Positions 32,659 to 38,676 of a stretch of DNA of 38,676 nt are shown here, in pieces (within the stretch, counting starts at the first letter, position 1; each line of letters starts with the position of its first letter). The translations under genes were made by a program, and so were the position numbers. The notes under the pieces are model-generated. The model was not told the origin of the DNA. It did not search any database and worked only from the letters and a program-made list of their open reading frames with translations. Origin of the DNA: Microbacterium testaceum (GTDB lineage Bacteria > Actinomycetota > Actinomycetes > Actinomycetales > Microbacteriaceae); the NCBI RefSeq assembly GCF_003075375.1, contig NZ_QDFT01000031.1, forward strand, positions 12-38,687, read 5' to 3'.

Positions 32659-32678
32659 AACCGTTTCCCGTCGATCGA

Positions 32679-33323
32679 TCAGGTGGCGGGCGGTCCGCCG
32701 CGCAGTGAGCGGGCGATCGCCCGCAGCGCATCGGGCGACATCTGCCCGAGCGCACGGAAGTGCACGGCGCTCGCCCCCGCCGCGCGCATGGCATCCCGCA
32801 GCTCGAGTTCGGCCTCGGTGCGATCGGTCACGGCCTCGTCGGTGTAGTCGATGAGGTATTCGCCGGGGACGTCGGCCCAGTGCGCGATCAGGCGCAGCAC
32901 CTCTTCGTCCAGCACGACGGTGTTCGTCTCAGCCGACAGCAGCGCACGGGCGCTGTCGGCGAGGGCCGGGTCGATGCCCGCGAGGTGGTCGAGCAGATCG
33001 CCGTCGGCCGCACCCTGGCTCGCCACGAGACGACGGACCCGCTCGGCGAGAGGACGCGCGGGCACGCGCATCCCGACGCGACTCGCGGACTCGGGGCTCG
33101 CGACCTCTTCGGGCGTGACGCCCAGGGCGGTGGCGAGGGCCTCGAGATCGTTGGTGTTGTACGGCAGCGAGAGACCGGCGCGCGACTGGTAGTAGCTCTT
33201 GGTCATCCCGGCGCGACTGAGCAGCTCGCCGACGGTGAGCCCTTTCGCCCGCCGCAGGCGATCCACGTTCGCCACCACTCGGCGGGAGTACCGCGAGGGT
33301 GGTCCGACTGCGCCTCGACCCAC
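32679..33323 (-). CDS. XRE-family regulator, partner of the ImmA-type protease
   Basis: 214-residue protein. The N-terminal HTH (about residues 16-75) is seen in [20 protein letters not shown] and [17 protein letters not shown]. The C-terminal half carries [20 protein letters not shown] and an acidic helix, as in regulators that are cleaved or paired with ImmA proteins. It is first gene of a four-gene operon. GTG 33323 is preferred because it coincides with the predicted transcription start, giving a leaderless mRNA; GTG 33278 is the alternative. A palindrome overlapping the -35 suggests autorepression. Confidence 0.88.
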   Translation of the reverse strand: MGRGAVGPPSRYSRRVVANVDRLRRAKGLTVGELLSRAGMTKSYYQSRAGLSLPYNTNDLEALATALGVTPEEVASPESASRVGMRVPARPLAERVRRLVASQGAADGDLLDHLAGIDPALADSARALLSAETNTVVLDEEVLRLIAHWADVPGEYLIDYTDEAVTDRTEAELELRDAMRAAGASAVHFRALGQMSPDALRAIARSLRGGPPAT

Positions 33324-33329
33324 TCTCCG

Positions 33330-33364
33330 ATCCTAAGCGACCGGGGTGATGGTCGTAATTACGA
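33330..33364 (-). promoter_or_regulatory. Leaderless promoter with overlapping operator of the XRE operon
   Basis: On the minus strand TAGGAT (33330-33335) and TTACGA (33353-33358) form -10 and -35 boxes exactly 17 bp apart. The first base of the GTG start (33323) is seven bases downstream of the -10. TCGTAATTACGA (33353-33364) is a perfect 12-bp palindrome covering the -35. Confidence 0.65.
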
Positions 33365-33481
33365 TCCACCACCGGGTGCTATTTACGGAGTGCTGTGCTT
33401 GGATGGTCGAGCAGCGGGCGGAGTGGCCGTGGGGGACGCTCCGCCCGCGCAAGCCGGTCGTGGTCGGCCGACCGCACCGGC

Positions 33482-33518
33482 GGCGGGCACGACACCATTG
33501 GGGGGTGCCGTGCCCGCC
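33482..33518 (-). terminator. Terminator of the GH13 gene
   Basis: The arms GGCGGGCACG (33482-33491) and CGTGCCCGCC (33509-33518) pair perfectly; a short inner CACC/GGTG can extend it. It lies about 48 bases after the GH13 stop in the direction of transcription. Confidence 0.7.
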
Positions 33519-33566
33519 CTCTTCGGTCCGGGGCCGGCGGTCCCGGCTCACCACGCGATGACCGCC

Positions 33567-35219
33567 TCAGGCGATGCGCCGCTCCCCCGGTCGCAGCACG
33601 CGCCACCACCGGTGGCCGTAGCCGTCGAGGGTGACGTCGAACCCGTCGCCGTCGAACGCCTCGCCGCCCGGCGCGTCGTCGAGCAGATCGACGAGACGCC
33701 AGCCCTCGGCATCCGCCCCCTCGATGCGCAGCCGGAAGGTGCGCCCGTCCGGGGCGAAGTTGTGGACCGCGACGAGCATCCCCAGCTCGCTCGTGACCGA
33801 GTGGGCCAGGACGCACGGGTGCGGTTGATCCAGGATGCCGAGCTCCCCCCAGCCGATCTCGGGCGACGCCCGGTAGTGGCGCACGAGGTTCTGGACGAAG
33901 CGCAGCATCGAGTCGGGGTCGCGGCGCTGCTGTGCGACGCTGACGTGCTCGGGTCCGAAGCCGCCCGGAACCACGTCGGCGACGAGCTCGTCCGCAGCCG
34001 AGAATCCCGCGTCGGCGTCCGCGGTCCACTGCATCGGCGTGCGCACGGCCGCGCGACTGCCCGAGATCGACGGATTCTCGCCCATGCCGATCTCTTCGCC
34101 GTAGTACAGCACCGGAGCTCCGGGCAGAGAGAACATCAGGCTGTAGACCATGCGGACGCGCCGGGGGTCGCCGTCGAGCATCGACGGCAGGCGGCGGGTG
34201 ATGCCGCGCCCGTGGATGCGCTGCCCCTCCTCGGGGGCGAATGCGGCGAAGACCTCGTCGCGCTCGTCCGCGCTGAGCTGGTCGAGGGTGAGCTCGTCGT
34301 GGTTGCGCACGAAATTGCCCCACTGGTTGCCGCGGGCGATCTCGGGCCGCGACAGCAGCGCGTCGCGCAGCGGAGAGGCGTCGTGCCGGGCGAGAGCCAG
34401 GTACAGGCGCTGATTGGCGACGAAGTCGAACTGCATGGTCAACTCGTCGCCGTCGGCGTCGCCGAAGAAGCGCATCTGCTCGTCGTACGGCAGGTTGACC
34501 TCGCCGAGCATCATCGCGTGGCCGCTGCGACGCGAGACGTACCCCCGCAGGGCGCGCAGGAAGTCGTGTTCGGGACCGTCGTCTCCGTCGATGAGGTGGG
34601 GCACGGCATCCACGCGGAAACCGTCGATGCCGAGCTCGAGCCAGAACCCGATGACCTTGGCGATCTCTTCGCGCACCTCGGGGTGGTCGGTGGCCAGGTC
34701 GGGCTGGTGACGGTAGAAGGAGTGCTTGTAGAACTGCCCGGCGGTCTCGTCGAAGAACCAGACGCCGTCCTCGACGTCGGGGAACATGCTCGCGGGGGCG
34801 TCCTCGGGCACCTCGTCGCGCCACTGGTAGAAGTGCCGGTAGCGGTTGTCGGGGCTCTTGCGCGCCTCTCGGAACCAGGGATGCCGGTCCGAGGTGTGGT
34901 TCACGACGAGGTCCACGATCACCCGCATCCCGCGGTCGTGCGCGGTGCGCAGCACCTCGACCATGTCGCCGAGCGATCCGTAGCGCGGGTCGACGCCGTA
35001 ATAGTCCTCGATGTCGTAGCCGTTGTCGCGCTGCGGAGAGGGGTAGAAGGGCGCGAGCCAGAGGCACGTGACGCCGAGCTCGGCGAGGTGGTCGAGCCGC
35101 TGGGCGAGACCGCGCAGGTCTCCGACACCGTCGTCGTCGGCATCCAGGTAGGTCTTGACGTCGAGGTTGTAGAAGACGGCGGTCTTCCACCACAGGTCGC
35201 TGGTGTCGGTGAGCCTCAC
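33567..35219 (-). CDS. Trehalose-synthase-like GH13 enzyme
   Basis: 550-residue alpha-amylase-family protein. The four GH13 regions are present: [27 protein letters not shown] (nucleophile Asp), MLGEVNLP (acid/base Glu) and [11 protein letters not shown] (transition-state Asp). [19 protein letters not shown] and RNHDELTL are typical of the trehalose synthase subgroup, which interconverts maltose and trehalose. The length fits TreS without an attached maltokinase domain. GTG 35219 overlaps the stop of a 19-codon ORF (GTGA). A longer N-terminal frame exists but encodes a Pro-Ala tract from a DNA repeat and is rejected. Whether it is a true TreS or a related hydrolase needs phylogeny. Confidence 0.88.
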   Translation of the reverse strand: MRLTDTSDLWWKTAVFYNLDVKTYLDADDDGVGDLRGLAQRLDHLAELGVTCLWLAPFYPSPQRDNGYDIEDYYGVDPRYGSLGDMVEVLRTAHDRGMRVIVDLVVNHTSDRHPWFREARKSPDNRYRHFYQWRDEVPEDAPASMFPDVEDGVWFFDETAGQFYKHSFYRHQPDLATDHPEVREEIAKVIGFWLELGIDGFRVDAVPHLIDGDDGPEHDFLRALRGYVSRRSGHAMMLGEVNLPYDEQMRFFGDADGDELTMQFDFVANQRLYLALARHDASPLRDALLSRPEIARGNQWGNFVRNHDELTLDQLSADERDEVFAAFAPEEGQRIHGRGITRRLPSMLDGDPRRVRMVYSLMFSLPGAPVLYYGEEIGMGENPSISGSRAAVRTPMQWTADADAGFSAADELVADVVPGGFGPEHVSVAQQRRDPDSMLRFVQNLVRHYRASPEIGWGELGILDQPHPCVLAHSVTSELGMLVAVHNFAPDGRTFRLRIEGADAEGWRLVDLLDDAPGGEAFDGDGFDVTLDGYGHRWWRVLRPGERRIA

Positions 35220-35275
35220 GATGCCACCCCCGTCCGGTCGTCGGTGCGGAGCACGGTGTGCGGGGAGGTCGTCAT
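35216..35275 (-). CDS. Possible 19-residue leader peptide of the GH13 gene
   Basis: [19 protein letters not shown] ends with a TGA that overlaps the GTG start of the GH13 gene. It is preceded by a moderate purine-rich site (AGAGGG). The GH13 gene itself lacks a strong ribosome site, so coupling to this leader could drive its translation. The evidence is positional only. Confidence 0.3.
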   Translation of the reverse strand: MTTSPHTVLRTDDRTGVAS

Positions 35276-35645
35276 CGGAGCCCTCTTCTCGGGAGCGGTG
35301 GCGTCTGTCCCTGTCGTTCCTATCGCGTCCGACCGCACCGACGGTTGCTCTTGCCCCGGTGCGGACGATGTGCGTCCCCGGTCCCGGACCGGGATCCGCG
35401 AGAGTGCCGGAGCCGCGCTCCGTGCGGCGCGACCACGCCGGGGCCGGGGCCGGGGCCGGGGCCGGGGCCGGGGCCGGGGCCGCAATATACGCCAACCGAC
35501 GCCGCGACGGGGATTCCTTCTCTGCCGTAGCGCGCCAGCCGGTGGCTGCTTACTGTGGGCCCATTCGCGCAGTTTCACCGTCTCGATCATGGCGATAGAC
35601 CTCGGTGAAGTCGCTCTCCCCCACTGGACACCAGAAGGAGCCCCC
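35276..35645. other. Divergent control region of the GH13 gene and katG
   Basis: 370 bp with no credible protein-coding gene. It contains the (GGGGCC)7 tract (35440-35481), a minus-strand TATATT box (35484-35489) pointing to the GH13 gene, and the katG leader ending in AGAAGGAG. No FUR-type palindrome is obvious. Confidence 0.6.
35440..35481 (+). repeat. (GGGGCC)7 hexanucleotide microsatellite
   Basis: Seven perfect uninterrupted GGGGCC units lie between divergent genes. The tract can form G-quadruplexes on the + strand. A TATATT -10-like box sits three bases to its right, reading toward the GH13 gene, so transcripts would begin inside the repeat. Confidence 0.9.
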
Positions 35646-37958
35646 ATGAGCCCGGATGACAAGACCAACACCTGCAGCTACCACATGGCCGGTAGCCTTC
35701 CGGCCGGCGGTGATCACCTCGGCGGCACCTTCGGCCAGGCACCGAGCCTGGACGGGTGGTACCCGCAGCGGTTGAAGGTCGAGCTGCTGCACCGCAACGG
35801 CGTCGCCGCCGACCCGCTGGGCGCCGATTTCGACTACGCGGCGGCGTTCGCCACGATCGACCTCGAGGCGCTCAAGGCGGACATCAAGGAACTGCTGACC
35901 ACCTCGGTCGACTGGTGGCCGGCGGACTACGGCAACTACGGTCCTCAGATGATCCGCATGGCGTGGCACGCCGCCGGCACGTACCGCATCGCCGACGGAC
36001 GTGGCGGGGCGGGGACCGCGATGCAGCGGTTCGCTCCGATCGGCAGCTGGTGGGACAACGGCAACACCGACAAGTCCCGTCGCCTGCTGCAGCCGATCAA
36101 GCACAAGTACGGGAACGCGCTGTCGTGGGCCGATCTGATGGTCCTGACCGGAAACTGCTCGCTCGAGCTGATGGGTCTGCCGACGTACGGCTTCGCGGGA
36201 GGACGACTCGACGCCTGGGAGCCCGACGACGGCACCTGGTGGGGCCCCGAGGTCTGGAACCCGCACAAGGTCGAGAGCCCCGACGAGATGGTCAGCCGGG
36301 ACGAACGCTGGCACGGTCGGAACGGCGACGCGGATTACGACCTGCAGAGCCCGCTGGCCGCCTCCCACCAGGCCCTGATCTACGTCAACCCCGAGGGGCC
36401 GTACGCCAACGGCGACCCGATGGGCTCGGCGCGGGACATCCGCATCACCTTCACGCGCATGGCGATGAACGACGAAGAGACCGTCGCCCTCATCGCCGGC
36501 GGTCACGCGTTCGGAAAGAGCCACGGTCAGGTGCCCGCGTCCCAGATCGGCCCGTCGCCCGAGCTCGCGCCGATCGAGTCGATGGGTCTCGGCTGGCACA
36601 ACCCGGTCGGCAGCGGCAACGCCGAGAACACCTCGACCAACGGCATCGAGGGCAGCTGGACCCCGAACCCGATCCAGTGGGACAACGCCTATCTCGAGAA
36701 CCTGTTCGCGTACGACTGGGAGCAGACGAAGAGTCCTGCCGGCGCCCTGCAGTGGACGCCCACCGACCCGGACGCGCCGAAGACCCCCGACGCGCACGTC
36801 CCGGGTCAGATGAACCCGCTGATGATGATGACCTCGGACATCGCGCTCAAGGTCGACCCGGAGTACCGCGCCGTCTGCGAGCGCTTCCTGGCCGACTTCG
36901 ACCTGTTCACGCTGGCGTTCTCGAAGGCCTGGTACAAGCTCACGCACCGCGACATGGGGCCCAAGCACCGGTATCTCGGCGCTGAGGTCACGATCTCCGA
37001 CGACCTGCTGTGGCAGGATCCGCTCCCCGATGCGGACGGGACCGTGCTCGACGACAACGACGTGGCGGCCCTCAAGAAGGCCGTCCTCGAGACGGGGCTG
37101 TCCGTGTCCGACCTCGTCTACACGGCCTTCTCCGCCGCGTCCACCTACCGCGACAGCGACAAGCGAGGTGGCGCGAACGGCGGACGTCTCGCCCTCTCGC
37201 CGCAGAAGGACTGGGCGATCAACCGCCGCACCATCCCGGTGATCGACGCGCTGCGGACCGTGCAGTCGGACTTCGCCGCATCATCGGACGGACGACAGGT
37301 CTCGCTCGCGGATCTCATCGTCCTCGCCGGCACGGCCGCGGTCGAGCGGGCGGCACGGGCGGCGGGCTCCGACGCCGATGTCCCGTTCACGCCGGGCCGT
37401 GTCGACACCACCCAGGAGCTCACCGACATCGAGATGTTCGAGTGGCTGCGCCCCGTCGCCGACGGCTTCCGCAACTTCGTGTCCGAGCGCTTCGAGCAGT
37501 TCGCCCCCGGTGTCGCACCCGAGGCGGCGTTCCTCGACAAGGCGAACCTGTTCACGCTGACCGCGCCCGAGTGGGCCGTCCTCACGGCGGGGCTCCGCGT
37601 CCTCGGCGCGAACTGGGACGGGTCCGACCGGGGTGTGTTCACCGATCGCGTCGGTGTCCTCACGACGGATTTCTTCGTGAACCTGACCGACACCGACCTG
37701 GTCTGGACCAAGGACGACGACACCGCATCGACCTTCACCGGCCGCGTCCAGGCGACCGGCGAAGCGCGCTGGCGGGCCTCGCGCAACGACCTGGTGTTCG
37801 GCTCGAACGCGCAGCTCCGCTCGATCGCCGACGCCTACGCGGGCGCCGACGGGCAGGAGAGGTTCGTCCGCGACTTCGTCCAGGTCTGGTCGAAGGTCAT
37901 GATGCTGGACCGCTACGACGTCAAGGGTCACAAGCGCTACGGAGCGATGGCCGCCTGA
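35646..37958 (+). CDS. katG: Catalase-peroxidase
   Basis: 770-residue bifunctional haem catalase-peroxidase. The distal-site Arg104, Trp107 and His108 fall at the same numbers as in M. tuberculosis KatG ([12 protein letters not shown]). The covalent Trp-Tyr-Met adduct residues are Trp107, Tyr246 ([10 protein letters not shown]) and Met272 ([10 protein letters not shown]). The proximal His is in [13 protein letters not shown]. Both duplicated halves are complete. The N-terminus [20 protein letters not shown] is diverged from common KatGs. ATG 35646 follows AGAAGGAG. No furA lies upstream, unlike many mycobacterial loci. It probably detoxifies peroxide, including any made by the window's GMC and alditol oxidases (inference). 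Confidence 0.97.
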   Translation: MSPDDKTNTCSYHMAGSLPAGGDHLGGTFGQAPSLDGWYPQRLKVELLHRNGVAADPLGADFDYAAAFATIDLEALKADIKELLTTSVDWWPADYGNYGPQMIRMAWHAAGTYRIADGRGGAGTAMQRFAPIGSWWDNGNTDKSRRLLQPIKHKYGNALSWADLMVLTGNCSLELMGLPTYGFAGGRLDAWEPDDGTWWGPEVWNPHKVESPDEMVSRDERWHGRNGDADYDLQSPLAASHQALIYVNPEGPYANGDPMGSARDIRITFTRMAMNDEETVALIAGGHAFGKSHGQVPASQIGPSPELAPIESMGLGWHNPVGSGNAENTSTNGIEGSWTPNPIQWDNAYLENLFAYDWEQTKSPAGALQWTPTDPDAPKTPDAHVPGQMNPLMMMTSDIALKVDPEYRAVCERFLADFDLFTLAFSKAWYKLTHRDMGPKHRYLGAEVTISDDLLWQDPLPDADGTVLDDNDVAALKKAVLETGLSVSDLVYTAFSAASTYRDSDKRGGANGGRLALSPQKDWAINRRTIPVIDALRTVQSDFAASSDGRQVSLADLIVLAGTAAVERAARAAGSDADVPFTPGRVDTTQELTDIEMFEWLRPVADGFRNFVSERFEQFAPGVAPEAAFLDKANLFTLTAPEWAVLTAGLRVLGANWDGSDRGVFTDRVGVLTTDFFVNLTDTDLVWTKDDDTASTFTGRVQATGEARWRASRNDLVFGSNAQLRSIADAYAGADGQERFVRDFVQVWSKVMMLDRYDVKGHKRYGAMAA

Positions 37959-37974
37959 CCCGCGCCGCCCTCAT

Positions 37975-38008
37975 CGTCGCCCCCTCTCGTCTCGGAGAGG
38001 GGGCGACG
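37975..38008 (+). terminator. katG terminator
   Basis: The arms CGTCGCCCCCTCTC (37975-37988) and GAGAGGGGGCGACG (37995-38008) pair perfectly over 14 bp with a 6-nt loop, 16 bases after the katG stop, followed by a short T-containing stretch (TTCGTCTT). Confidence 0.85.
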
Positions 38009-38055
38009 TTCGTCTTCGCCGACGGTTCCGTGCGTCCGGAGTACCGGAGACGCAC

Positions 38056-38087
38056 GCGGGCCCCCGTCCCGAGGGACGAGGACCCGC
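38056..38087 (-). terminator. Terminator of the surface-protein gene
   Basis: The two 15-base arms of 38056-38087 pair completely on the minus strand if two G-U wobbles are allowed. On the + strand the same positions are C-A mismatches. This asymmetry points to function in the minus-strand transcript, whose stop is 11 bases upstream. Confidence 0.7.
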
Positions 38088-38098
38088 GCGGGGTGAGG

Positions 38099-38676
38099 TC
38101 AGTTCACCCGGGTACGGCGTTGGCCGATCGTCAGGGCCGCACCGGCGGCCACCATGAGCAGCGCACCGATCCCCAGGCCCCAGGGAAGGTCCGCACCGGT
38201 CGCGGCGAGCGCACCCGGAGCGACCACCTGCACGGGGATCGACGCGAACGTCCGACCGTCGTCGCGCACGATCACCAGCGTGTGAGTGCCGAGCGCGAAG
38301 TCCGCCGGCACATTCACACGGAACGTCACCGAACCGCGATCGTCGGCCTTCGGAATGCCCGTGATCACGAGCGGCTGGCTGTTCAGCGTCGCCGCGAGCT
38401 GCTCACCGGGCTTGACCCCCGTCACCGTCGCGGTGAACGACCCGCCGCGCTCGACACGCGAGGAGCTGACCGTGGCCGTGGTGCCCGCCGCCGCGTTCGC
38501 GACGGGAGTGGCGGACGCGGATGCCGAGGGGCTCGGCGACGAGGTGGGCTGACCGGTCGGGGCCGTCGTGGGTTCCGGCGACGCCGTGGGCTGGCCCGTC
38601 GGGGCCACCGTGGGCTCCGGCGAGGCGGTCGGCGACGCGGTCGGCGACGCCGTCGGCGACGCGGTCGGCGATGCCG
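38099..38676 (-). CDS. LAXTG-anchored surface protein, 5' part outside window
   Basis: The C-terminal ~190 residues of an exported protein; the frame stays open to the window edge. From the edge inward comes a stalk of (ASPT)n and APTGQPT repeats, encoded by 12-bp tandem DNA units. A roughly 85-residue Ig-like beta domain (TATVSSSRVERGGSFTATVT onward) follows, then the sorting signal LAATGAD, a hydrophobic helix (LGIGALLMVAAGAALTIG) and the basic tail RRTRVN. LAXTG motifs are substrates of class E sortases in high-GC Actinobacteria, so covalent attachment to the cell wall is likely. The ligand or enzymatic part, if any, is outside the window. Confidence 0.88.
   Translation of the reverse strand, partial: ASPTASPTASPTASPTASPEPTVAPTGQPTASPEPTTAPTGQPTSSPSPSASASATPVANAAAGTTATVSSSRVERGGSFTATVTGVKPGEQLAATLNSQPLVITGIPKADDRGSVTFRVNVPADFALGTHTLVIVRDDGRTFASIPVQVVAPGALAATGADLPWGLGIGALLMVAAGAALTIGQRRTRVN

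Noticed and set aside
30162..33323. The ImmA/XRE pair considered as part of an integrative element or as a classical toxin-antitoxin pair.
   Set aside because: There is no integrase, relaxase, att-like direct repeat or toxin fold nearby, and the two further coupled genes do not fit a two-gene toxin system.
35220..35495. N-terminal extension of the GH13 protein through a Pro-Ala repeat.
   Set aside because: It is the translation of the (GGGGCC) repeat and promoter region. The GH13 fold begins right after GTG 35219.
32760..35645. An open + strand frame running into katG and antisense to the XRE and GH13 genes.
   Set aside because: The residues before 35646 have no family features. katG has a strong ribosome site at its own ATG, and its active-site numbering then matches known KatG.
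38612..38676. 12-bp tandem repeats at the window edge considered as a separate DNA repeat element.
   Set aside because: They encode the (ASPT)n stalk of the surface protein in frame and are adequately explained by it.

Overview
The window is a piece of a very GC-rich (roughly 72 % by eye) actinobacterial chromosome. Short intergenic gaps, frequent ATGA/GTGA stop-start overlaps, GTG starts, AGGAGG-type ribosome sites and family-level resemblance of the proteins point to Microbacteriaceae, most likely Microbacterium. This is an inference from gene content, not a database result. I see no rRNA, tRNA, CRISPR array, transposase, integrase or phage structural gene.

Layout, left to right. 1-2604: the end of a CitB/DcuR-type response regulator, then alanine dehydrogenase (ald) divergent from an Lrp/AsnC regulator. 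2605-7195: a GMC-family alcohol/choline-type dehydrogenase, an AraC regulator and an aldehyde dehydrogenase; a 31-bp motif occurs upstream of both enzyme genes. 7196-8553: MarR regulator coupled to homocysteine S-methyltransferase. 8635-15382: a LacI regulator divergent from lipoprotein, permease, permease and GH3 beta-xylosidase, the arrangement of the Streptomyces bxl (xylobiose) locus. 15561-17204: dGTPase-type HD hydrolase. 17639-22868: araD-araB-araA operon with a LacI regulator upstream. 22991-25831: xylA, xylB and a possible 34-residue coupled peptide. 25933-30125: lipase-like hydrolase, glutathione peroxidase, ROK regulator and alditol oxidase. 30162-33323: a four-gene operon XRE regulator, ImmA-type metalloprotease, seven-helix MAB_1171c-like membrane protein and membrane-anchored alpha/beta hydrolase. 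33567-35219: trehalose-synthase-like GH13 enzyme. 35646-37958: katG. 38099 to the end: C-terminus of a surface protein with an LAXTG sorting signal.

The middle of the window (8.6-30.1 kb) reads as a pentose-utilisation island. Xylo-oligomers are imported by the ABC system, which has no ATPase gene here, and are cut by the GH3 enzyme. Xylose passes through XylA and XylB, and arabinose through AraA, AraB and AraD. Both routes end at D-xylulose 5-phosphate. Alditol oxidase would add xylitol or other polyols. Three regulators (two LacI, one ROK) sit beside palindromes that overlap or lie near candidate promoters.

The least explained signals are: (i) a 56-bp intergenic element of fixed length present five times in the same orientation; (ii) the XRE/ImmA/seven-helix/hydrolase operon with a leaderless-looking, self-operated promoter; (iii) a (GGGGCC)7 tract next to a candidate promoter; and (iv) strong over-representation of the word GGATGCC/GGCATCC, sometimes as head-to-head palindromes.
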